Shown one piece after another: positions 1-5,646 of a DNA stretch of 5,646 nt (positions within the stretch are counted from its first letter, which is position 1; every line of letters starts with the position of its first letter). The stretch lies in assembly GCA_003520105.1 (NCBI GenBank), contig DOVL01000138.1:1-5646 (forward strand), given 5' to 3'. The notes beneath the pieces are model-generated. The model saw only the letters and a program-made list of their open reading frames with translations, was not told the origin of the DNA and did not search any database. Source of the stretch: Lachnospiraceae bacterium. GTDB taxonomy: Bacteria; Bacillota; Clostridia; Lachnospirales; Lachnospiraceae. The translations under genes and the position numbers were made by a program.

Positions 1-777
1 AAGAGAGCAGCTCAGGATGCTGAGGAAGAAGAGAAGGAAGAGTCTTCAATCGATCCTGTTACAGGTGAGAAGATTGCTGTTGATGAAGGTCCGAAGCTTC
101 CGGCTTGTCTCGATAAGTATTTAAAGCTTGCTAAGACAGGTGATGACATAAGAGTAGCAATCAGTTCTATTCAGGCACATCCTGAAACATCTAAGAACCT
201 TGTTATTCTCGGACACAATGGATTCGGTACCGTAAGAGTCGGCGAAGATCTTGCTCGAAGCTACTATGAACTCGGATTCGTCAAGTCAGACAAGATTGCT
301 AAGATCAAGGCTAAGCAGCTTAACAAGATCGGTCTTGAGAAGCTGAAGGATCTTAAGGGCGGATGCCTTATCATCGAGAACTCAGGTCTTGTTTCACCTC
401 AGAAGCTTGTTGAAGTTATCAAGAACTCTGCTGCAGATGTTAACGATTATATAGTTGTTCTTACAGGTGAGATCGATTCCCTCGCAAGATTCTTCGAGCA
501 GAATCAGGAGATCGTCGATGAATTCGTTTATCTTATCGATATTCACAAGATCAAGGAAAGAGGAATGTCTATCATCGCAAGAGGCTACGTTAAGGAGAAA
601 GGCTACAAGGCTGACAAGACTATTCTTGACAGATTCAAAGCTTCTCTCGGCAGTATGGAAGTCGGAAATATCGACAGATTCCTTGAGTACATCGATAATG
701 TAATGAAGAAGTGTGATGACAGAGAGCATTCTAACGGTGAAACCGGCAAGAAGGTCATTACTACAGAGGATTTTTAA
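1..777 (+). CDS. C-terminal part of a protein with a degenerate CbxX/CfxQ-like AAA domain (5' truncated)
   Basis: The last 258 codons of a gene whose start lies left of the window, read in frame 1 and ending at TAA 775-777. An acidic linker (fragment residues 6-15, rich in Glu) precedes a domain that follows the CbxX/CfxQ AAA+ pattern. It has a Walker A-like loop at 71-78 (GHNGFGTV), a helix with 'ARSYYELGFV', a Walker B-like strand at 122-127 (CLIIEN), a sensor-1-like strand 'IVVLTGE' at 151-157, and a tail like the family's end ('RFFEQNQEIVDEF...'). The key residues are changed. The Walker A Lys is Thr77 and the next Ser/Thr is Val78; the Walker B Asp-Glu is Glu126-Asn127; and the usual 'NPGLRSRF' arginine-finger region reads 'NQEIVDEF'. 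This domain therefore probably does not hydrolyse ATP and may be structural or regulatory. An intact AAA domain could lie upstream, outside the window. The family assignment is by recognised pattern, not by a search. Cellular role unknown. Confidence 0.85.
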   Translation, partial: KRAAQDAEEEEKEESSIDPVTGEKIAVDEGPKLPACLDKYLKLAKTGDDIRVAISSIQAHPETSKNLVILGHNGFGTVRVGEDLARSYYELGFVKSDKIAKIKAKQLNKIGLEKLKDLKGGCLIIENSGLVSPQKLVEVIKNSAADVNDYIVVLTGEIDSLARFFEQNQEIVDEFVYLIDIHKIKERGMSIIARGYVKEKGYKADKTILDRFKASLGSMEVGNIDRFLEYIDNVMKKCDDREHSNGETGKKVITTEDF

Positions 778-803
778 TTAAAAACTGATTTGGAGAAATT
801 ATT

Positions 804-851
804 AAACCGGTTCGTTGAGTATATATTTAATTACCTGCGAACCGGTTTTTT
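804..851 (+). terminator. Rho-independent terminator after the AAA-like gene
   Basis: A perfect 11-bp stem is formed by 804-814 (AAACCGGTTCG) and 838-848 (CGAACCGGTTT). The loop is 23 bases and AT-rich, and a run of six T (846-851) begins inside the right arm. It lies 27 bases after the stop codon and separates this transcript from the esterase gene. The loop is longer than usual. Each arm also contains the self-complementary octamer AACCGGTT, so a second role as a protein-binding site is possible. Confidence 0.85.
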
Positions 852-861
852 ACACTGATCA

Positions 862-891
862 ACATGATTGTTGACGGGCACATGATTGTTG
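862..891 (+). repeat. Perfect 12-bp direct repeat with 18-bp period (operator-like)
   Basis: ACATGATTGTTG occurs at 862-873 and again at 880-891, with six bases between. The first copy is also part of an inverted repeat, TCAACA (859-864) and TGTTGA (869-874), around TGAT. The copies sit across the likely -35 and spacer region of the esterase promoter, which suggests a site for a transcription regulator. No regulator family is identified from the sequence. Confidence 0.7.
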
Positions 892-897
892 GATAAT
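868..897 (+). promoter_or_regulatory. Putative sigma-A-type promoter of the esterase gene
   Basis: A -10-like GATAAT (892-897) is preceded by TTGTTG (868-873) with an 18-base spacer, or by the better -35 match TTGACG (871-876) with a short 15-base spacer. A start near 904 would give a leader of about 55 bases. It directly follows a strong terminator, so a promoter is expected here. Which -35 is used cannot be settled by eye. Confidence 0.45.
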
Positions 898-958
898 AGA
901 ATAACACGGAGTACATATAGAGCAATCAGTGGTCATTTTTGAAAAGGAGACGACTAAA

Positions 959-1933
959 ATGGGTGATATAAGTGACATCATCAGGAGGAGTTTTAAATCG
1001 AATGATGATAAGAGAGATGAAGGGCTTGTTACGCCGGACGATATTGTAAGATATGATGATATCTGCTACGGAACGGACAGAGTATGGCAGGTTCTTGACA
1101 TATATCTTCCGAAGGCTTTTGCCGAAAGCAGAGTGAAGAAGGATGCGAAGACAGATCTGTTTGATTCAGAGATCCAGGAGATCGAGAAGAGGGAGAAACT
1201 ACCGGTGATTCTGAATGTGCACGGTGGTGCATGGGTTTACGGTACCAAGGAAACCTATCAGTTTTATTGCATGAGCCTGGCACAGAAGGGCTTTGCTGTT
1301 GTGAATTTTACCTACAGACTTGCATCGGATTTTAAATTTCCGTCTATGATTGAAGACACAAATCTCGTGATGCATTATGTATTCGAGAACAGCGATAAAT
1401 TTGGCTTTGATCTGGACAGATTATATGCTGTCGGTGATTCGGCGGGCGCGCATCTGCTTTCGATTTATGCTGCAATGGCAGTAAATCCTGAATATGCCGC
1501 AAAGTTTGAGATGAAATACGGTGACCGTTATAACCTGAAGCTTCCGGAGAACCTTAAGTTCCGAGCTCTTGCTCTTAACTGTGGCAAATATAATTTCGAG
1601 CAGGATAACAGGATCACAGAGAGCGGTGATGCGGCGATACTTGATGTTCTTCTTGAGGATCACGGAGTACCTGCGGAAATGGAACTCATGAACGTTTATT
1701 ATGCGGTTGATGAGAACTTCCCGACCTGCTTTGTTATGACAGCTTCAGACGATGTGCTGAAGGATCAGTCGGTACACCTCGCTGGCAGGCTGGCTGAGAA
1801 GAAGGTGCCTTTCACCATGAAGGTTTACGGCTCTGCAGAGAAGCCGCTCTATCATGTATTTCACTGTGATATTAGGTCAGAGGACGGAGTGAAGTGTAAT
1901 GATGATGAGTGTAGGTTCTTCTCTGAGATATAA
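959..1933 (+). CDS. Alpha/beta-hydrolase, esterase/lipase of the HSL / BD-FAE type
   Basis: A 324-residue serine hydrolase, probably a carboxylesterase acting on small acyl esters. An oxyanion-hole motif HGGAW lies at 88-92, a nucleophile elbow GDSAG at 159-163 (Ser161), the likely acid Asp265 in 'SDDVLKD', and the likely base His299 in 'YHVFH'. This order is typical of the hormone-sensitive-lipase family and of bifunctional feruloyl/acetyl-xylan esterases. The ATG at 959 is preferred because AAGGAG (944-949) sits nine bases upstream; an in-frame GTG at 929 would add ten residues but would place that site inside the gene. There is no signal peptide or membrane segment, so the enzyme should be cytoplasmic. 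A highly charged stretch at about 57-80, before the strand leading to HGG, looks like an insertion. Proximity to araA/araD fits removal of acetyl or similar groups from imported plant oligosaccharides, but the substrate is not shown by the sequence. No clear terminator follows. Confidence 0.92.
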   Translation: MGDISDIIRRSFKSNDDKRDEGLVTPDDIVRYDDICYGTDRVWQVLDIYLPKAFAESRVKKDAKTDLFDSEIQEIEKREKLPVILNVHGGAWVYGTKETYQFYCMSLAQKGFAVVNFTYRLASDFKFPSMIEDTNLVMHYVFENSDKFGFDLDRLYAVGDSAGAHLLSIYAAMAVNPEYAAKFEMKYGDRYNLKLPENLKFRALALNCGKYNFEQDNRITESGDAAILDVLLEDHGVPAEMELMNVYYAVDENFPTCFVMTASDDVLKDQSVHLAGRLAEKKVPFTMKVYGSAEKPLYHVFHCDIRSEDGVKCNDDECRFFSEI

Positions 1934-2008
1934 AGTACGAAAGGGTTTATGATCCTTCATTGACAGAATTGAGTTGAGAATGAAGATGATATGTACCGGG
2001 ATTATCAG

Positions 2009-2038
2009 TGCTATATTCTGATTCCCAATAAATATAAT
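2009..2038 (+). promoter_or_regulatory. Possible promoter elements before the membrane-protein gene
   Basis: The 135-base gap after the esterase holds an extended -10-like TGCTATATT (2009-2017) and a perfect TATAAT (2033-2038). Neither has a recognisable -35 at normal spacing. A TTGACA (1960-1965) is present, but too far upstream to pair with either. An own promoter is plausible given the gap; the exact site is uncertain because the region is AT-rich. Confidence 0.25.
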
Positions 2039-2068
2039 AAAAATTAATAAAACACAGGAGGTAGTATT

Positions 2069-2671
2069 ATGGCGTGTTTTTTAGTATCGGCAGCTGAGGC
2101 AGTAGGTGTAACGGTTGCAAAAAAGGTTGAAGACAAGAAGAATGAGAAGCATCCGGAGAGAGTAGCGGAGCTGGAGAGTTCTGGACGCATACCTTTCTCA
2201 AGGAAACTGGGATGGCTTATGAAGATGCTCTGGGGAGGTGCATTTCTCCTTCTGATCGAGCATGTATGGCACGGCGAGGTTGTGCCGTGGTTCCCATTCC
2301 TGACCGCAATGAAAAATAAAGAGGACACGAAGGAGATGCTGAAGGAGATGGGCACGATCGGCGTTACAATGGCTCTTCTCGTAACATCTGTATGGCTTGT
2401 AATGCTTATAGTTGCTCACTTTATGGAGAAGAAGGGTACAGGCTTCCTCTATAAGAAGCCGGGCAAGCTTCATCTTTCAGTTCTTTTCATGGCGATCCTC
2501 GGAGCTGATCTTATGTGGTTTGTTGACTGCATTTCTTCAGTTATGGAAGGTGAGAAGTTCTATGAGTTTACAGGCGATAATATGCTTCTCGGAGCAGTTG
2601 TTTTAGTAGGAGCAGTTGTATATTGGGGCGCTTACCTCTTCGTCAGGAAGCTTGCCGACAAGAAGCAGTAA
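2069..2671 (+). CDS. Four-helix integral membrane protein of unknown function
   Basis: A 200-residue protein with a strong ribosome binding site (AGGAGG, 2056-2061, seven bases before ATG) and an in-frame TAA at 2048-2050, which makes this start secure. The N-terminal 18 residues are hydrophobic or amphipathic, followed by a charged stretch (19-46). Hydrophobic segments at about 47-65, 96-117, 134-153 and 172-192 look like membrane helices. A motif with histidines and aromatics, EHVWHGEVVPWFPF (64-77), follows the first helix and contrasts with the plain helices around it. The C-terminus is basic (KLADKKQ). It resembles conserved hypothetical proteins that I recall from clostridial genomes, but I cannot name a family or function. 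It stands alone between the esterase and araA with gaps of over 100 bases on each side, so co-transcription with either is unproven. It does not look like a sugar permease or a phosphotransferase component, being too short and lacking their motifs. Confidence 0.88.
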   Translation: MACFLVSAAEAVGVTVAKKVEDKKNEKHPERVAELESSGRIPFSRKLGWLMKMLWGGAFLLLIEHVWHGEVVPWFPFLTAMKNKEDTKEMLKEMGTIGVTMALLVTSVWLVMLIVAHFMEKKGTGFLYKKPGKLHLSVLFMAILGADLMWFVDCISSVMEGEKFYEFTGDNMLLGAVVLVGAVVYWGAYLFVRKLADKKQ

Positions 2672-2680
2672 TATACGATA

Positions 2681-2710
2681 ATACATGATCATACAATGTA
2701 TGGTTATAAT
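2681..2710 (+). promoter_or_regulatory. Putative araA promoter region with a small inverted repeat
   Basis: A perfect -10 box TATAAT (2705-2710) lies about 68 bases before the araA start. No good -35 is visible at 16-18 bases upstream. Instead the inverted repeat ATACAT (2681-2686) / ATGTAT (2696-2701) occupies that place, with the palindrome ATGATCAT (2685-2692) inside. A weak -35 beside an inverted repeat would suit an activated or repressed promoter. It does not resemble the AraR operator known from Bacillus subtilis. No T-run follows, so it is not a terminator. Confidence 0.35.
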
Positions 2711-2777
2711 GATTTGGGACTAAGATTTTTATCAAAATACTTGAATGAATAAACAGAATAGGAGATTGACTTAAAAA

Positions 2778-4217
2778 ATGGACAGGATTTATTTCATAGT
2801 AGGCAGCCAGGATCTGTATGGTGATGAATGCCTCAGGCAGGTTGCTGAAGACAGCAGACAGATGGCAGAGTATATCGGAGAGAAGCTTGCAGGAAGGGCA
2901 GAGGTTGTACTTCTTCCGACAGTTGAGAACAGTGACATATGCATCGCAAATATGCGTAAGGCAAGCTGCGATGATGATTGTGTGGGCGTGATCACATGGA
3001 TGCACACCTTTTCACCGGCTAAAATGTGGATCAAGGGCCTTCAGGAGCTCCGTAAGCCACTGTTACACCTTCATACACAGTTCAATGAGAGACTGCCGTA
3101 TGACAAGATAGATATGGATTTTATGAACCTTAATCAGTCCGCTCACGGTGACAGAGAGTATGGTTTCATCCTTGCACGTATGAACATCGCTCACGAGGTT
3201 GCGGCGGGTTATTATAAGGACGAGAAGGTTATCCGGAAGATATCCGCTTTCTGTGATACAGCCAGAGCTATAGCTTATTCAAAGAAGCTTAAGGTTGCAA
3301 CCTTCGGAAATAATATGCGTGAGGTTGCTGTAACTGACGGTGACCGTGTTGAAACTCAGATCCGTTATGGCTGGGAGACCAACTACTATGGAATCGGTGA
3401 TCTTGTCAAGCTGATCGATGCTGTAACTGAAGCAGAGATCGATGCCAAGATGGATGAATACACTTCAAAATATGACATGGATACCGACAAGGTAGATTCA
3501 GTCAGAGAGCAGGCAAAATACGAGGTTGCTCTCGAGAAGTTTATCGACAAGAACAAGATCGGTGCATTTACCGATACCTTCCAGGATCTGCACAATATGA
3601 AGCAGCTTCCGGGCATCGCAGCACAGAACCTTATGGCCAAGGGCATCGGCTTCGGACCGGAAGGTGATTACAAGATAAGCGCACTATCTGCAGTTCTTAT
3701 GAGAATGGCTGAGGGAAGAGATGGTGCAACAGGCTTTATCGAGGATTATACCTACGACCTTCCTTCGGGAGCAGAGCTTGAACTTGCTTCACATATGCTT
3801 GAGGTTCCGGTTACTTTTGCGGCAACCAAGCCGAAGATTCAGGTTCATCCGCTTGGAATAGGCGGTAAGGAAGATCCTGCAAGACTTGTATTTGACGGTG
3901 TTACAGGTGATGGTATTCAGGTAACTCTGGTTGATATGGGCGACCGTTTCCGCATAATCTGTGCTGATATCGAGCTTGTTAAACAGCCTGAACCTATGCC
4001 TTATCTTCCGGTGGCGAGGATCATGTATCGACATAAGCCGGATTTCGCGATCGGTACTGCGGCATGGTGTTATGCCGGCGGTGCACATCATTCGGTAGTT
4101 TCTACAGCGCTTACAAGGGCTGATATCGCAATGTTTGCGAGACTTACGGGCACAGAGCTCATTACGATCGGTGACGATACAACAGAGGCTGATCTGCAGA
4201 AGTTTTTTATGAAATAA
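2778..4217 (+). CDS. araA: L-arabinose isomerase
   Basis: AraA (479 residues) interconverts L-arabinose and L-ribulose in the cytoplasm using Mn2+; it is the first step of arabinose catabolism. Recognised blocks include VGSQDLYG (8-15), GVITWMHTFSPAKMW (70-84), HLHTQFN (97-103), NQSAHGDREYG (119-129), YGIGDLV (204-210), DLHNMKQLPGIA (270-281) and HPLGIGGKEDPARLVF (357-372). The metal/catalytic residues of the family are present: Glu295 in 'GPEGD', Glu322 in 'IEDYTY', His339 in 'ASHMLE', and the His437-His438 pair in 'AGGAHH'. It is about 20 residues shorter than the Bacillus or E. coli enzymes, mainly at the C-terminus, with no sign of damage. An in-frame TAA at 2772-2774 fixes the ATG at 2778. 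The ribosome site AGGAG (2760-2764) is 13 bases away, longer than usual. araD follows after 69 bases, so the two probably form an operon. The pathway's kinase gene araB is not between them. Confidence 0.98.
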   Translation: MDRIYFIVGSQDLYGDECLRQVAEDSRQMAEYIGEKLAGRAEVVLLPTVENSDICIANMRKASCDDDCVGVITWMHTFSPAKMWIKGLQELRKPLLHLHTQFNERLPYDKIDMDFMNLNQSAHGDREYGFILARMNIAHEVAAGYYKDEKVIRKISAFCDTARAIAYSKKLKVATFGNNMREVAVTDGDRVETQIRYGWETNYYGIGDLVKLIDAVTEAEIDAKMDEYTSKYDMDTDKVDSVREQAKYEVALEKFIDKNKIGAFTDTFQDLHNMKQLPGIAAQNLMAKGIGFGPEGDYKISALSAVLMRMAEGRDGATGFIEDYTYDLPSGAELELASHMLEVPVTFAATKPKIQVHPLGIGGKEDPARLVFDGVTGDGIQVTLVDMGDRFRIICADIELVKQPEPMPYLPVARIMYRHKPDFAIGTAAWCYAGGAHHSVVSTALTRADIAMFARLTGTELITIGDDTTEADLQKFFMK

Positions 4218-4220
4218 TAC

Positions 4221-4248
4221 GCTGTTCATGACAGCTGTCTGTGGGCAG
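4221..4248 (+). other. Intercistronic hairpins between araA and araD
   Basis: GCTGT (4221-4225) and ACAGC (4231-4235) form a perfect 5-bp stem with a 5-base loop. Directly next to it, CTGTC (4235-4239) and GGCAG (4244-4248) form a second 5-bp stem with one G-T pair. The stems share base 4235, so they are nearly adjacent or weakly competing. The following T-rich stretch (GATTTTATCTT) is too broken for a convincing terminator. RNA processing, mRNA stability or weak attenuation between the genes are possible roles. Confidence 0.35.
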
Positions 4249-4286
4249 TGAATTGATTTTATCTTAAAACAGGATGGTGATTAATC

Positions 4287-5003
4287 ATGATCAATAACTG
4301 GATAATTGATGAATTAAAAAGAAGAGTATATGAGGCAAATATGCTTCTTCCGAGATATAGCCTTATTACATTTACCTGGGGAAATGCAAGTGAGATCGAC
4401 AGAAACAGCGGACTTGTAGCGATCAAACCGAGCGGCGTTGATTACGACAAGATGAAACCAAATGACATGGTTATCGTTGATCTTGACGGAAGACTTATTG
4501 ACGGAATGTACAATCCTTCTACGGATACACCGACTCATCTCGAGATATACAAGGCGTTTCCTGAGGTTAACGGCGTGGTTCATACGCATTCTTCGTATGC
4601 TACTTCATGGGCTCAGGCAGGAAAGGATATTCCTTGCTATGGAACGACTCATGCGGATTATTTCTATGGACCAATCCCATGCATCAGAAATCTTACCGCT
4701 GAGGAGATTGAAGCGGGATACGAGAGAAATACAGGTGTCTCTATAATCGAGAGATTCAAAGAGGATAATATCAATCCGCTTTATGTTCCGGGCTGTGTAT
4801 GCAAGAATCACGGACCTTTTACCTGGGGAAGAAATGCATATGAGGCAGTTCACAATGCAGTTGTTGTTGAAGAGGTTGCCAAGATGGCTATATTAACCAG
4901 ACAGATCAATCCTGAAGCCGGTGAAACGCCTCAGTATATGCAGGACAAGCACTTTATGAGAAAGCACGGTCCGAATGCATATTACGGTCAGAGACCTATG
5001 TAA
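4287..5003 (+). CDS. araD: L-ribulose-5-phosphate 4-epimerase
   Basis: AraD (238 residues) is a class II aldolase-fold enzyme that epimerises L-ribulose 5-phosphate to D-xylulose 5-phosphate in the cytoplasm, by a retro-aldol/aldol mechanism with a divalent metal. Visible family blocks are TWGNAS (30-35), KPSG (47-50), PSTDTPTH (77-84), VVHTHS (97-102), [10 protein letters not shown] (119-128), NHGPFTWG (174-181) and [15 protein letters not shown] (221-235). By alignment from memory to E. coli AraD (an offset of four), the metal histidines are His99, His101 and His175, with Asp80, and the catalytic residues are Asp124 and Tyr233; all are present. The length matches the family (about 230). An in-frame TGA at 4278-4280 fixes the ATG start. 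The ribosome site is AGGATGGTGAT (4271-4281), like AGGAGGTGAT with one extra base. It is probably co-transcribed with araA. L-fuculose-phosphate aldolase is a relative, but the THADYFYG and C-terminal YYGQ blocks favour AraD. Confidence 0.97.
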   Translation: MINNWIIDELKRRVYEANMLLPRYSLITFTWGNASEIDRNSGLVAIKPSGVDYDKMKPNDMVIVDLDGRLIDGMYNPSTDTPTHLEIYKAFPEVNGVVHTHSSYATSWAQAGKDIPCYGTTHADYFYGPIPCIRNLTAEEIEAGYERNTGVSIIERFKEDNINPLYVPGCVCKNHGPFTWGRNAYEAVHNAVVVEEVAKMAILTRQINPEAGETPQYMQDKHFMRKHGPNAYYGQRPM

Positions 5004-5078
5004 TATGGGCTGAAACTTGTAATACAGACAGAAGTGTTTTTCGCAGGGGGGATATGCAACTCGTCCGGAGATGTATAA

Positions 5079-5098
5079 CACAAAATTAGTTTTTTGTG
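5079..5098 (+). promoter_or_regulatory. Inverted repeat upstream of the aldo/keto reductase
   Basis: CACAAAA (5079-5085) and TTTTGTG (5092-5098) form a perfect 7-bp inverted repeat around six bases, 37 bases before the reductase start. It is AT-rich and not followed by a T-run, so it is unlikely to be a terminator and is better read as a possible operator. No good promoter is seen in the 131-base gap; TATAAC at 5074-5079 is the nearest -10-like sequence, without a -35. Confidence 0.35.
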
Positions 5099-5134
5099 GT
5101 GAATCTCTGTAATTTGTGCAAGATGGAGAATATG

Positions 5135-5646
5135 ATGCAATATAGAAAAGATAAATACGGAAACGATATATCGGTGCTCGGCTTCGGCTGCATGAGATTT
5201 ACCAAGAAGGGTAACTCTATTGATCTGGATAAGGCTGAGAAGGAGATCATGGCTGCATATAACGCAGGCGTTAATTACTATGACACAGCCTACATCTATC
5301 CGGGCAGTGAGGTTGCCATCGGTGAGATATTTGCGCGTAACAATATAAGAGATAAGATCAAAATCGCAACCAAGCTGCCGCAGTATATGATCGCCAGCAG
5401 TAAGGCTGTTGATAAATATTTTGACGAGCAGCTCTCAAGGCTGAAGACAGATTATATCGATTATTATCTGATGCATATGCTTACGGATATAGGTATGTGG
5501 GAGAAGCTCAAGGCTGTCGGCATACTTGACTGGATAGATAGAAAGAAGAAGTCCGGAGCGATAATAAATATAGGCTTTTCCTATCACGGAAATACAGACA
5601 ATTTCCTGAAGATACTTGATGACTATGACTGGGATTTCTGCCAGAT
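5135..5646 (+). CDS. Aldo/keto reductase, N-terminal part (3' truncated by the window end)
   Basis: The first 170 codons of an NAD(P)H-dependent oxidoreductase of the aldo/keto reductase superfamily, running off the right edge. The protein begins MQYRKDKYGNDISVLGFGCMRF, a beginning typical of clostridial members. The full catalytic tetrad is visible: Asp50 and Tyr55 in 'YYDTAYIYPGSE', Lys80 in 'IATKLP', and His114 in 'DYYLMHML'. The barrel strand 'IINIGFSYHG' (143-152) follows as expected. Many proteins with this N-terminus carry a C-terminal 4Fe-4S ferredoxin-like domain and total about 370-390 residues; whether this one does cannot be seen. Three in-frame ATG codons (5123, 5132, 5135) are possible. 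The site GGAGAA (5125-5130) favours 5135 by spacing and by family similarity. The substrate is unknown; it could reduce a sugar or aldehyde, but its place next to araD is only suggestive. Confidence 0.92.
   Translation, partial: MQYRKDKYGNDISVLGFGCMRFTKKGNSIDLDKAEKEIMAAYNAGVNYYDTAYIYPGSEVAIGEIFARNNIRDKIKIATKLPQYMIASSKAVDKYFDEQLSRLKTDYIDYYLMHMLTDIGMWEKLKAVGILDWIDRKKKSGAIINIGFSYHGNTDNFLKILDDYDWDFCQ

Noticed and set aside
394..729. A 111-codon open frame on the minus strand inside the AAA-like gene
   Set aside because: It is fully contained in a well-supported gene on the opposite strand, has no recognisable domain, and reads as a by-product of the codon bias.
929..958. GTG start for the esterase, ten codons upstream of the chosen ATG
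   Set aside because: No ribosome site precedes it, while AAGGAG at 944-949 is well spaced for the ATG at 959.
1940..1960. Short AAGG/CCTT inverted repeat after the esterase stop
   Set aside because: The stem is only four to five pairs including a wobble and there is no T-run, so it is not a credible terminator.
2643..3005. A 120-codon minus-strand frame over the start of araA
   Set aside because: It overlaps the 5' end of a certain araA and the end of the membrane-protein gene, resembles no family, and crosses the putative araA promoter.
3789..4229. A 146-codon minus-strand frame over the 3' part of araA
   Set aside because: It is antisense to the conserved catalytic region of AraA, and its residue makeup (rich in Cys, Arg, Ile) is typical of a shadow frame.
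5123..5131. Earlier ATG for the aldo/keto reductase at 5123
   Set aside because: It would place the GGAGAA ribosome site inside the gene and has no site of its own; the family begins at MQYR, matching 5135.

Overview
The window looks like a piece of a Gram-positive Clostridia chromosome, most likely Lachnospiraceae (Butyrivibrio-like). This is inferred by eye from moderate G+C, strong use of CTT, AAG and AGA codons, AGGAGG-type ribosome binding sites, and proteins that read like clostridial family members. All convincing genes lie on the + strand. No tRNA, rRNA, CRISPR array, insertion sequence or phage gene was seen.

Layout. (1) Positions 1-777 are the 3' end of a gene for a protein with a CbxX/CfxQ-like AAA domain whose nucleotide-binding motifs are degraded. 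A strong hairpin terminator at 804-851 closes this unit. (2) A short promoter region (about 862-897), built on a perfect 12-bp direct repeat, precedes an alpha/beta-hydrolase of the hormone-sensitive-lipase/BD-FAE type (959-1933). (3) A 135-base gap leads to a four-helix membrane protein of unknown function (2069-2671). (4) A 106-base gap with a TATAAT box and a small inverted repeat leads to araA, L-arabinose isomerase (2778-4217). A 69-base spacer that can fold into small hairpins separates it from araD, L-ribulose-5-phosphate 4-epimerase (4287-5003). (5) A 131-base gap precedes the 5' part of an aldo/keto reductase (5135 to the window end).

How the genes fit together. AraA converts L-arabinose to L-ribulose, and AraD converts L-ribulose 5-phosphate to D-xylulose 5-phosphate for the pentose phosphate pathway. 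The kinase step between them (AraB) is not encoded here and must be supplied elsewhere. The esterase has no signal peptide and could remove acyl groups from imported plant-polysaccharide fragments. That link, like any link of the membrane protein and the aldo/keto reductase to arabinose use, rests only on position.

Most of the window is ordinary sugar-catabolism DNA. I did not find a convincing new multi-gene system. The items most worth a second look are the apparently ATP-binding-dead AAA domain at the left edge, the direct-repeat promoter of the esterase, and the uncharacterised membrane protein.
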